A DNA stretch of 6,439 nucleotides from an uncultured Lachnospiraceae bacterium (GTDB taxonomy: Bacteria > Bacillota > Clostridia > Lachnospirales > Lachnospiraceae). Shown in pieces: positions 1-5,680 of the stretch (its first letter is position 1; every line of letters starts with the position of its first letter). A program made the position numbers and the translations under genes. The notes under the pieces were generated by a model. The model had not been told where the DNA came from, made no database searches, and saw only the letters and a program-made list of their open reading frames with translations. The stretch spans positions 1 to 6,439 of the forward strand of contig CAJUSQ010000146.1 in NCBI GenBank assembly GCA_910588885.1, read 5' to 3'.

Positions 1-22
1 CAACCTTCTTTCTTGGAATTCC

Positions 23-457
23 CTATACTTGAATTATACAGGAAGCTCCTTTCCCTTCGGAATCCCCGTTTCTCTCCGGCAGGCCACCGGGAATCTCATT
101 CCGGGCTGTTCCTGCGAACCGGTCAGTCTGCCTTTGCTTCTCTTTTGCATCAAGCAGCTTTCTGCCGTTTCCCAAAAGCTCCTCCAAGCGTTCCAGCTCT
201 TCCTCCAGAGCTGCCCGTCCGATCCTTGTCATGACATATTCTTTCTTCTTCCTGGACTCCTTCTCTTCACTGTAGAGGGCAATCCAGCCCTTTTCCAGTA
301 AATTGTTAATCGCCCCGTAAAGCGTCCCGGCCCCCAGCTCCAACCGGCCCCCGGTCAGCTCCAGAGTTCTCTGGATAATGCCATACCCATGGTTCGGCTC
401 AATCAAGGACAGTAAAATATAATAAGTCCCTTCTGTCAATGGCTGGCTTCGCGTCAT
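23..457 (-). CDS. PadR-family transcriptional repressor
   Basis: This is a 144-residue winged-helix DNA-binding protein of the PadR family, which are usually small dimeric repressors that respond to antibiotics, phenolics or envelope stress and control a neighbouring transporter or membrane operon. Residues about 8-85 carry the family pattern: a first helix around GTYYILLSLI, the HGYGI turn, the recognition region GTLYGAINNLLEKGWI, and the wing ending in KKKEYVMTRIG. A Glu/Leu-rich dimerisation helix follows (about 86-105). I chose the ATG at 457 because a G-rich ribosome binding site (GGGGGGTG) sits just upstream; an in-frame extension to 514 would run through the promoter. The last 40 or so residues are polar, Gly/Arg/Glu-rich and unlike the usual short PadR ending. 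An AGAAGG motif at 4-9 may be the ribosome binding site of a next gene just beyond the window. The family call is firm; the ligand and targets are unknown. Confidence 0.9.
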   Translation of the reverse strand: MTRSQPLTEGTYYILLSLIEPNHGYGIIQRTLELTGGRLELGAGTLYGAINNLLEKGWIALYSEEKESRKKKEYVMTRIGRAALEEELERLEELLGNGRKLLDAKEKQRQTDRFAGTARNEIPGGLPERNGDSEGKGASCIIQV

Positions 458-472
458 GTTTTCACCCCCCCT

Positions 473-550
473 CGATATATCGGCATGTGATATGTCGTAT
501 TTATAATATATCATGTGTTGATATATCTGTCAAGGATATATTAAATATCC
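473..550. promoter_or_regulatory. Putative PadR operator region (AT-rich palindromes)
   Basis: Several palindromic elements cluster around the promoter: CGATATATCG (473-482, perfect, in the leader), GATATATC (520-527, in the promoter spacer) and GGATAT-N5-ATATCC (534-550, just upstream of the -35 box). A direct repeat of CATGTG (484-489 and 512-517), each followed closely by GATAT, has one copy in the leader and one between the -10 and -35 boxes. PadR-family repressors commonly bind dyad-symmetric, AT-rich sites overlapping their own promoters. That this is the operator is an inference from position and symmetry. Confidence 0.55.
505..533 (-). promoter_or_regulatory. Sigma-A promoter of the padR-like gene
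   Basis: On the minus strand a perfect -35 box TTGACA (528-533) is followed by a 17-bp spacer and a -10 box TATATT (505-510). Transcription would start near 498, leaving a leader of about 40 nt before the ATG at 457. Both the elements and the spacing fit a strong vegetative promoter. The palindrome GATATATC (520-527) lies in the spacer directly against the -35 box, which suits repression by the encoded PadR protein. Confidence 0.8.
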
Positions 551-593
551 GTGCAAGCACAGCTACTTGGCCGTTGCCCGCAGGAATAAAAGC

Positions 594-635
594 AGAGCCG
601 GAAAACTTGTGATCATTCACTTGTTTTCCGGCTCT
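594..635 (-). terminator. Rho-independent terminator, probably bidirectional
   Basis: A perfect 13-bp stem pairs 594-606 (AGAGCCGGAAAAC) with 623-635. The 16-nt interior contains a further small GTGA/TCAC stem flanked by symmetric unpaired TT pairs. On the minus strand the hairpin lies about 90 nt past the lipoprotein stop and is followed by GCTTTTATT, a passable U-tract. On the plus strand it is followed directly by a cleaner run of T (634-640). It most likely ends the VTC/DUF4956/lipoprotein operon and insulates the padR promoter just beyond it. Confidence 0.8.
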
Positions 636-725
636 TTTTTGCCTTTCCAATCTTATGATTTTTTAATATTTTTTATTCTCTCCCTGCCAAAATCCCTTCC
701 ATTTTCACCGGAAATTTCATGTTTC

Positions 726-2183
726 CTAGATCTCTGCTCCTTCCGGAACCTCCATTCCTTCCGGAACCTCTTCCCTTCCCGGAATCGCTCCTCCTTCCGG
801 AACCTCCATCCCTTCCGGAACCTCTTCCCCTCCCGGGAACACACCTCCTCCCGGAACCTCCATCCCTTCCGGAACCTCTTCCCCTCCCGGGAACATACCT
901 CCTTCCGGACGTCCGCCGTCCGGCATTCCACCTTCTCCCGGAGCCCTGCCTCCGCCCGGGCCCTGCATCCCTGCAGTTCCGCCGGCCTGGATTACCGTGG
1001 AATCTACCGTAAAGGACACGCTCTCGGTTCCGCCTTCATATTCCCCGGTTTCGTAATATCCATACCCGGTTTCCGTACCCTTTACGGTTCCTCCGGTATA
1101 TACCGTGTAAGTATTCCCTTCTTCCAGAAACGCCCCTGCCAGCAGCAGATTGCCGTAAGCTTTGGGAGAAGAAAAGGCAAACACCGTTTTTCCGGAGCCG
1201 TCTTTGATCCCGACAATATCGCCTGCCGCAGCGGCGCCCAGCAGCACCGACTGTGCCGTACATTTGTTCTCGGTCGGGGTGCTGTTGACTCCTCCCGCCG
1301 CAATCAGCGTGCCTCCGTTAATCAGGAAGTCATTGTTGTCGCAGTCCGCACCGCCCTCCGGCATGGAACCGCCCAGGGCTACCACCAGACCGCCGTTGAC
1401 TTCCAGGGTACCGTTGGAATCCAGCCCGTCCCCGGTTGTCATATTCACATATACGGTTCCGTCATTGATCTGTACCAGGGTACCGCCATTTAGCCCGTCG
1501 TCGGTTCCCTCCACTTCGATTGTCCCTCCGTTGACCAAAAGAGCGGCCTTGGATTCCAGTCCTTCTTCACACTCCGTCACCCGGATCCTGCCGCCGTTTA
1601 CCACAAGATCCTCGTTGGCATGTATTCCGTCCTTTGCTGCGGTAATCTCAAAGCTTCCTCCGGATATGGTAATGCCGTCATCACTGCTGATTCCATGTTT
1701 GTAATTCCCGGTTATTTCCAGGCTTCCTTCTCCGGAAAAAATTAAATCATCATTTGAGAAAATAGTTCCTTTCCCGGAAGTATAGGTTTTCGCATCCTCC
1801 AGATAATTTTCCGTTTCCGCCGGGATTTCAATCCATACTTGGTCGGCATCCTCTACAAAAATTGCCGGCCCTTCCGGGCTGGTCACGGATACCCCGTTCA
1901 GGATCAGCCGTACCGCTTCCCCGGTTTCCACATATATCGTCCCTTCAAAACTCCCGGTCAGCTCATAAGCGCCTCCGGCTGTAACAGAAAGCACCTGCCC
2001 GGAAAGGGCCGCGCCGCTTCCGTCTATTTCTACCGTATCCCCGAACCGGATCTCTGTCTTTCCTTCTATTTCTACCGTATCCCCGGACCGGACCTCTGTC
2101 TTTTTTTCACTGTCTGCGTCCCGGCATCCGGACAGCCCGCATACTGTCAATCCCAGCAGGGCAAAATATATGATCTCCCGCAT
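726..2183 (-). CDS. Cthe_2159-like carbohydrate-binding beta-helix lipoprotein
   Basis: This 485-residue protein is predicted to be exported and lipid-anchored to the outer face of the membrane. The signal peptide is residues 1-19, with lipobox LSGC and the lipidated cysteine at Cys20. Residues about 28-55 hold two near-identical 14-residue units (TE-R-GDTVEI). From about 55 to 330 the chain shows short repeats of the kind DGI...L.VNGG.I.V, typical of the right-handed beta-helix of the Cthe_2159/DUF4353 family; Clostridium thermocellum Cthe_2159 was described as a cellulose/pectin-binding, calcium-binding protein. Many Asp/Asn residues at the turns could bind calcium. The tail (about 405-485) is Gly/Pro/Glu-rich and repetitive. 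I chose the ATG at 2183 for its AGGAGG site 7 nt upstream and proper signal peptide; an upstream ATG at 2219 would add 12 residues before it. The start overlaps the previous stop as TGATG, so translation is probably coupled. The ligand is inferred from the family only. Confidence 0.85.
   Translation of the reverse strand: MREIIYFALLGLTVCGLSGCRDADSEKKTEVRSGDTVEIEGKTEIRFGDTVEIDGSGAALSGQVLSVTAGGAYELTGSFEGTIYVETGEAVRLILNGVSVTSPEGPAIFVEDADQVWIEIPAETENYLEDAKTYTSGKGTIFSNDDLIFSGEGSLEITGNYKHGISSDDGITISGGSFEITAAKDGIHANEDLVVNGGRIRVTECEEGLESKAALLVNGGTIEVEGTDDGLNGGTLVQINDGTVYVNMTTGDGLDSNGTLEVNGGLVVALGGSMPEGGADCDNNDFLINGGTLIAAGGVNSTPTENKCTAQSVLLGAAAAGDIVGIKDGSGKTVFAFSSPKAYGNLLLAGAFLEEGNTYTVYTGGTVKGTETGYGYYETGEYEGGTESVSFTVDSTVIQAGGTAGMQGPGGGRAPGEGGMPDGGRPEGGMFPGGEEVPEGMEVPGGGVFPGGEEVPEGMEVPEGGAIPGREEVPEGMEVPEGAEI
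729..881 (-). repeat. 54-bp tandem repeat encoding Pro/Gly/Glu-rich tail
   Basis: Three in-frame copies of a 54-bp unit (the last one short) encode residues 435-485 of the lipoprotein; each copy starts EEVPEGMEVP. On the plus strand the core GGAACCTCCAT recurs at 745, 799 and 853, exactly 54 bp apart. Each 18-residue unit is itself three hexapeptides with proline at the third position, such as EVPEGM and VFPGGE. The high identity between copies suggests recent duplication and likely length variation between strains. The segment is probably an extended, disordered stalk or wall-facing tail. Confidence 0.9.
2023..2106 (-). repeat. 42-bp tandem duplication near the lipoprotein N-terminus
   Basis: Two adjacent 42-bp copies (2023-2064 and 2065-2106) differ at only about four positions and encode two 14-residue units with core GDTVEI, residues about 28-41 and 42-55. 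They lie between the lipidated cysteine and the beta-helix, so the duplication lengthens the membrane-proximal linker or adds a strand pair without breaking the frame. Confidence 0.85.
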
Positions 2184-2866
2184 CAAAGCGCCTCCTCTCC
2201 CAAATCCCTGCGTCCGCATATTACAGTCAGATTCCCGTTTCTGCAGCGGATCTCGTCCAGAAATTCCTTTTCCTTTCCCTCATCCTTTAGAACCAGCTCG
2301 TACTCCAGTTCGTACAGGCTTCCCAGATTAGTGGTTTTTACCTGGGTCAGCCGATATTCCCCGGTAAATTTTTCAAACAGCTCCTCAAAAATCCCGGAAT
2401 AGTCCAGATGCTCCGGAATCGTAATCCGCAGGTGTCTTTGCTTCCTATTTCCTGTCCCATACCCCAAAGCTGCCAAAAGCAGCTGGATCAATATCATAAA
2501 AAGGGAAATTCCAGACGCAAACAGCAAATATCCCATACTGCAGGTCAGCCCCGCCATCATGGCAAAAAAGATATAGCCGATATCCCGGGAGCTCCCCTGG
2601 AGGGAGCGAAAACGTACCAGGCTGAACGCTCCCATAATTGCAACCGAAGTACCCAGATTTCCGTTTACCATGGTCATCACCACACACACCATCATCGGCA
2701 GCAGCACCAGGGTACGGGCAAAATAGGGAGAGACTTTTCCGGTTTTCAGATAAGACAGGGAAATCAACAGGCCCAATCCTCCGGCCGCCGCCGCATAGCC
2801 GAAGGCTGTCCCCATGGAAATTACGGCCCCCTGTCCGGATGCCTGCTGCACCATTTGTTCTAACAT
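2183..2866 (-). CDS. DUF4956 family membrane protein
   Basis: This 227-residue integral membrane protein matches the DUF4956 family in length and layout. About four or five hydrophobic helices can be seen: roughly residues 18-40, 50-67, 70-84, 98-113 and 117-137. The well-kept family segment GTSVAIMGAFSLVRFRS lies around 73-89, and a charged cytoplasmic domain covers about 140-227. The family's biochemical role is not established. It is often found next to VTC-domain proteins, so it may be the membrane partner of that enzyme, for example a channel or anchor; this is an inference from neighbourhood. The start ATG at 2866 has AGGAGG 8 nt upstream and lies inside the end of the VTC gene (7-nt overlap). 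Its stop overlaps the lipoprotein start, so the three genes should be translated together. Confidence 0.88.
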   Translation of the reverse strand: MLEQMVQQASGQGAVISMGTAFGYAAAAGGLGLLISLSYLKTGKVSPYFARTLVLLPMMVCVVMTMVNGNLGTSVAIMGAFSLVRFRSLQGSSRDIGYIFFAMMAGLTCSMGYLLFASGISLFMILIQLLLAALGYGTGNRKQRHLRITIPEHLDYSGIFEELFEKFTGEYRLTQVKTTNLGSLYELEYELVLKDEGKEKEFLDEIRCRNGNLTVICGRRDLGEEAL

Positions 2867-3624
2867 ATACAGATCCTCCTTCCGTCCGCATAGGAATAAA
2901 CCCCCGCCCGCAGATTTTTTTCATAAGCCCTTCCATATTTGGAAAAGGAAACTGACCGGATGTCCAGTTCCTCCAAAAGGCGGACAAACCACAGGGGCAG
3001 GGTATCCCTTACCTTCACTTCCATCAAATACTGTTCCGGCCCCATCAGCAGCGTGGTGCCTCCGTCCCAATCCAGGCTTAGCGCTTGATTCCGGTAACGG
3101 ATATTCGTATCAAAAGTAACCCGGAATTCCGGATCCTCCCGTCCATACAGCGCCACCCTGTCATAGGCCAGATAGACCTTTGGCTTCACCCGATGATTTG
3201 TGAAAAAATAGTCAATCTCCTTTAAAATCTGCAAAGGAGCGCCTTCTTCCCTGTTTTTCTCCGAAAAATCCTCCCATTCCGGCCGTCCAACATGTTCCAA
3301 GTATGCCCTGGCTTCTGCGGCAGGAAGGGCGGCCCTGCGCTTGCTGACCACTCCCCGGTACTTTTTCTTGATTTCCAGAAACACCATGCCCTCCTCTTTG
3401 AATTCCCCGTAGCAGCGTACCCGAAATTTCTCCTTGTAATGGGGCTTTTCCAGGGAGGTACGAATCAGCTCATCCGTTTCCGTATCGTAATATATATTCC
3501 GGATGGTATGCAGCCCATATGAATCCGCTTCCATAAATCCTGTCAGGCGCTGCCGCAAAAGACGGTATTGCGCCCTGTCTAATATGTACTTTTTTTCATA
3601 ACGCTGAAAAACATTCTGTACCAT
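2860..3624 (-). CDS. VTC-domain polyphosphate polymerase-like protein
   Basis: This 254-residue protein has the VTC fold, a tunnel of the triphosphate tunnel metalloenzyme type. In yeast Vtc4 this domain makes polyphosphate from ATP; bacterial stand-alone versions are annotated as polyphosphate polymerase domain proteins. The expected charged motifs are all visible: RYEKKYIL (8-15), NIYYDT (43-48), KFRVRCY with the Arg pair 68/70, FLEIKKK (82-88), KRR (95-97), MEVKV with Glu202/Lys204, and the closing SFSKY (226-230). The active-site set therefore looks intact. No SPX domain or membrane helix is present, unlike yeast VTC, so membrane attachment probably comes from the DUF4956 protein encoded immediately downstream. 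I chose the ATG at 3624 because GAGGTG sits just upstream; a TTG at 3675 would add 17 residues but has no ribosome binding site. The fold is confident. Polyphosphate synthesis itself is inferred; another triphosphate substrate is possible. Confidence 0.88.
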   Translation of the reverse strand: MVQNVFQRYEKKYILDRAQYRLLRQRLTGFMEADSYGLHTIRNIYYDTETDELIRTSLEKPHYKEKFRVRCYGEFKEEGMVFLEIKKKYRGVVSKRRAALPAAEARAYLEHVGRPEWEDFSEKNREEGAPLQILKEIDYFFTNHRVKPKVYLAYDRVALYGREDPEFRVTFDTNIRYRNQALSLDWDGGTTLLMGPEQYLMEVKVRDTLPLWFVRLLEELDIRSVSFSKYGRAYEKNLRAGVYSYADGRRICIC

Positions 3625-3660
3625 TGTCTTCACCTCGTTCCGTATTCTTTTCACAGTCCT

Positions 3661-3692
3661 ATTGTAAAAAGCCAATGTGTCGGTCCGGTGAA
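3661..3692 (-). promoter_or_regulatory. Weak candidate promoter for the VTC operon
   Basis: The space between the upstream terminator and the VTC start should hold this operon's promoter. The best -10 match on the minus strand is TACAAT (3661-3666), about 37 nt before the start codon. The nearest -35-like element is TTCACC (3687-3692), but the 20-bp spacing is too long for a standard sigma-A promoter. Expression may need an activator, or the -35 assignment may be wrong. Confidence 0.25.
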
Positions 3693-3719
3693 GATTAGGC
3701 GAAAATTAAGGGAAGTTCC

Positions 3720-3754
3720 AAAAAATGCAGGCGTCTCTTTTCAGACTCCTGCAT
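3720..3754 (-). terminator. Rho-independent terminator after the coiled-coil gene
   Basis: On the minus strand ATGCAGG pairs with CCTGCAT (3748-3754 with 3725-3731). After one A/G mismatch the stem continues with GTCT/AGAC closing a six-base loop, and a run of six T follows (3725 down to 3720). It lies about 50 nt past the stop of the coiled-coil membrane protein and separates that run of genes from the VTC operon. Confidence 0.9.
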
Positions 3755-3805
3755 CTTTTCCTTACGGTGATCACTTTTTCATTTATCCTCCGCATCCCGG
3801 CCGCT

Positions 3806-4960
3806 TCACACCCCGCAAAGCTGGTCAATGGACTGCAGCACTTCCATGATCTCCTTCTTATATTCTTTTTCCTGCCGTACCAGTGTCAGCATCTGCTGCT
3901 TTGCGTCCTGGATATCGGCGATCTGCTGCTCCAGGCTGTTTCGCAGCTTCTGGCGGCGTACCAAAAGGTAATGCTTCACTTCCACCATTTCCTTCTTATC
4001 CACCAGGGCGCTGACCTGGTGCACCCAGATGGCTGCATCATACAGCTGATAGGCTTTCAACTCCCGGATTAATTTCCGGCTGAAATATTCCAGATCCTCG
4101 TTGGTACGGTTGGCAGCCTCTAACTCCTTAACGGCCTCCATATACTGCTCCCACTGGTAATTCAGTTCCATGGAATTCCGAACGTGAAATTTTTCACAAG
4201 CATAATCCACCGCATTGGTCACATTGACATACTTGGCCTTCATCTGGTTGGAAAGCGTAATGGCCCGGTTAATGCTGGCATTGGCCCGCATCAGCTCCCG
4301 GCGGTTGTTCTGCATCCGCAGCAGGCAGGCGCACCCGGCCGCTCCGCATACGGAAATAAAAATCATGGAAATCAGCAGCACGTCCCGGTACAGGGCATAT
4401 TGAAAATATTCCAGAATTCCCACACCCACCAGAAATACGGGCAGCAGCAGGAAAAGCCCGATTTTCAGCCATTTCTGCTCCCGGGTCAGGGAAGCCAGAT
4501 AATAGCTCCACTCGGATTTTTCTCCTTCCAGATTGTCCATATCCCGCTTGATCATGGACTGATAGCTCTCATTTGCCTGCATTTGCCGGATATTTTTGGG
4601 CATATCCGGCTCCATCTGCTCCATTTGGGCAAACTGGGCGTCGGAAATCCGTTTTTTCCGGTTGGTAAATTCATCCCGGGCCTGGTCCAATCCCAAAATA
4701 CTCTGGGCTGTCCCCTGAAGCTCTTCGAACTCCTGATCCGGTATATCTTCCAGGATCTGAATGTCATTCAGATAATCCGTCACCAGCTGATATTCCTTTT
4801 TCGTTTCCTCCAGCTCCTTGGAAAGCTGTATCATCTGCTCACAGCAGCGCATGGCCTGATGCTGTACCTTATGGACAGTCCCCTCTGTTTTATCGGGAAT
4901 CACGTATTCCTCCGGGAATTCCACCAGATCCTTTTTTTTCTTTCTCTTAAATAATCCCAT
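3806..4960 (-). CDS. Coiled-coil protein with a central two-helix membrane hairpin (unknown function)
   Basis: I do not recognise a named family for this 384-residue protein. It starts with a Lys-rich segment (MGLFKRKKKK) and has a charged helical region with coiled-coil character at about 28-160. Two hydrophobic helices follow at about 165-184 and 192-215, joined by only a few residues, then a second long helical, coiled-coil-prone half (about 216-380). The basic ends and short loop suggest a hairpin in the membrane with both large halves in the cytoplasm. Such a layout suits a membrane-bound scaffold, tether or chain-sensing protein; no catalytic motif is visible. It starts 1 nt after the stop of the TPR gene (ATGTAGAATG) and has only a weak ribosome binding site, so translation probably depends on the upstream gene. 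The terminator at 3720-3754 closes the unit. Confidence 0.85.
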   Translation of the reverse strand: MGLFKRKKKKDLVEFPEEYVIPDKTEGTVHKVQHQAMRCCEQMIQLSKELEETKKEYQLVTDYLNDIQILEDIPDQEFEELQGTAQSILGLDQARDEFTNRKKRISDAQFAQMEQMEPDMPKNIRQMQANESYQSMIKRDMDNLEGEKSEWSYYLASLTREQKWLKIGLFLLLPVFLVGVGILEYFQYALYRDVLLISMIFISVCGAAGCACLLRMQNNRRELMRANASINRAITLSNQMKAKYVNVTNAVDYACEKFHVRNSMELNYQWEQYMEAVKELEAANRTNEDLEYFSRKLIRELKAYQLYDAAIWVHQVSALVDKKEMVEVKHYLLVRRQKLRNSLEQQIADIQDAKQQMLTLVRQEKEYKKEIMEVLQSIDQLCGV

Positions 4961-4961
4961 T

Positions 4962-5657
4962 CTACATCACTTTCTTTTTATATTCTTCCCGCATTCGGAA
5001 GAGACAGCCTTCCCAGTCCTGATCCGGCGGCTCAAGGCACGCCTGCTCCGCCTGCTCTGCCATGGCAAGGGCCGTTTCTTTTGCCGTTTTGGACTCTTCC
5101 TTTCCGTTTTGCCGGTAAGCTTTTTCAAAATAGTCCGCAGCCTCCTCAAACAAAAACAGCCGGGCATGGGCCACTCCCAGATTATGCCAGATTGCCCCCT
5201 GAAGCTGGGGATCCTCCCCTTCCGGATGTTTCGCGTCCAGCAGCCGCTGATACGCTTTGATGCTGCGCAGATATTTTTTATTCAAAAGCAGCTTGTCCGC
5301 TTTCATTTTCTGACGGTCAAATTCGCCCTTGCTCTCCCAAATATAGCAAAAGCTACGGAAATCCTCCAATTCCTCTTCGGAATACATCCCGATTTCCTTC
5401 AGCAGAAACCAGGCGCACCAAAGGGTGGTCTTTCCCTGCTGTTTTTCCTGGAGCAGCGCCGCTGCAAGCCTGGGCAGCTTCAATTCCTCGGAAAGCCATT
5501 CAAACAGCGGCTCCCCCATCACTTCATCCTCCAGCCCGTCCCGGCTTCTGTAAAAATAAAAGCAAAGCTCTTCAATGGTCCAAATTTCGATTCCGGGCAC
5601 TTCCAGTAAAAAAGGCTTCGACGCCGTCTGCTCCCTGCAAATCCACAAATCACTCAT
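4962..5657 (-). CDS. TPR-containing protein (unknown function)
   Basis: This 231-residue soluble protein has no signal peptide or membrane helix. The N-terminal part (about 1-110) is acidic and rich in aromatic residues and has no motif I can name. The C-terminal half holds two helix-turn-helix repeats: a weaker one at about 113-142 and a classic TPR at about 153-184, where the W/N-L-G and A...F.A spacing is clear (WHNLGVA, then FEEAADYFEKAY). A last charged helix ends in KKKVM. TPRs bind peptides or partner proteins, and in other systems they often dock on Hsp70-type chaperones; this fits the Hsp70-like upstream neighbour but is an inference. The start ATG at 5657 has GGAGGG 7 nt upstream and lies 23 nt after the previous stop. 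The next gene begins 1 nt after this one ends. Confidence 0.85.
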   Translation of the reverse strand: MSDLWICREQTASKPFLLEVPGIEIWTIEELCFYFYRSRDGLEDEVMGEPLFEWLSEELKLPRLAAALLQEKQQGKTTLWCAWFLLKEIGMYSEEELEDFRSFCYIWESKGEFDRQKMKADKLLLNKKYLRSIKAYQRLLDAKHPEGEDPQLQGAIWHNLGVAHARLFLFEEAADYFEKAYRQNGKEESKTAKETALAMAEQAEQACLEPPDQDWEGCLFRMREEYKKKVM

Positions 5658-5680
5658 GCAACATCCCTCCCGGGTCCCTC

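Noticed and set aside
551..560. Palindrome GTGCAAGCAC as a terminator or operator
   Set aside because: It has only four pairs around a two-base centre, no T-run and no second copy; it is probably chance.
720..905. CRISPR-like direct repeats
   Set aside because: The repeats are contiguous 54-bp in-frame coding units with no unique spacers.
567..1493. Plus-strand open frame of 308 codons
   Set aside because: It lies wholly antisense to the lipoprotein gene and includes the antisense of its repeats. The repetitive Arg/Asn/Phe product looks like nothing known and there is no ribosome binding site; it is a composition shadow.
2445..2987. Minus-strand 180-codon frame overlapping VTC and DUF4956 genes
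   Set aside because: It overlaps two well-supported genes in another frame and has no family-like pattern or ribosome binding site.
3673..3675. TTG start adding 17 residues to the VTC protein
   Set aside because: It has no ribosome binding site and overlaps the likely promoter region, while the ATG at 3624 has GAGGTG properly spaced.
4184..4954. Plus-strand open frame of 256 codons
   Set aside because: It is antisense to the coiled-coil membrane protein gene, which has clear protein features and operon context. The His/Leu/Gln-rich product is typical of a reversed frame.
5427..5447. Possible P-loop (EKQQGKT) in the TPR protein
   Set aside because: The residue five before the GKT glycine is Gln rather than Ala/Gly and no Walker B strand is seen, so it is not a Walker A motif.
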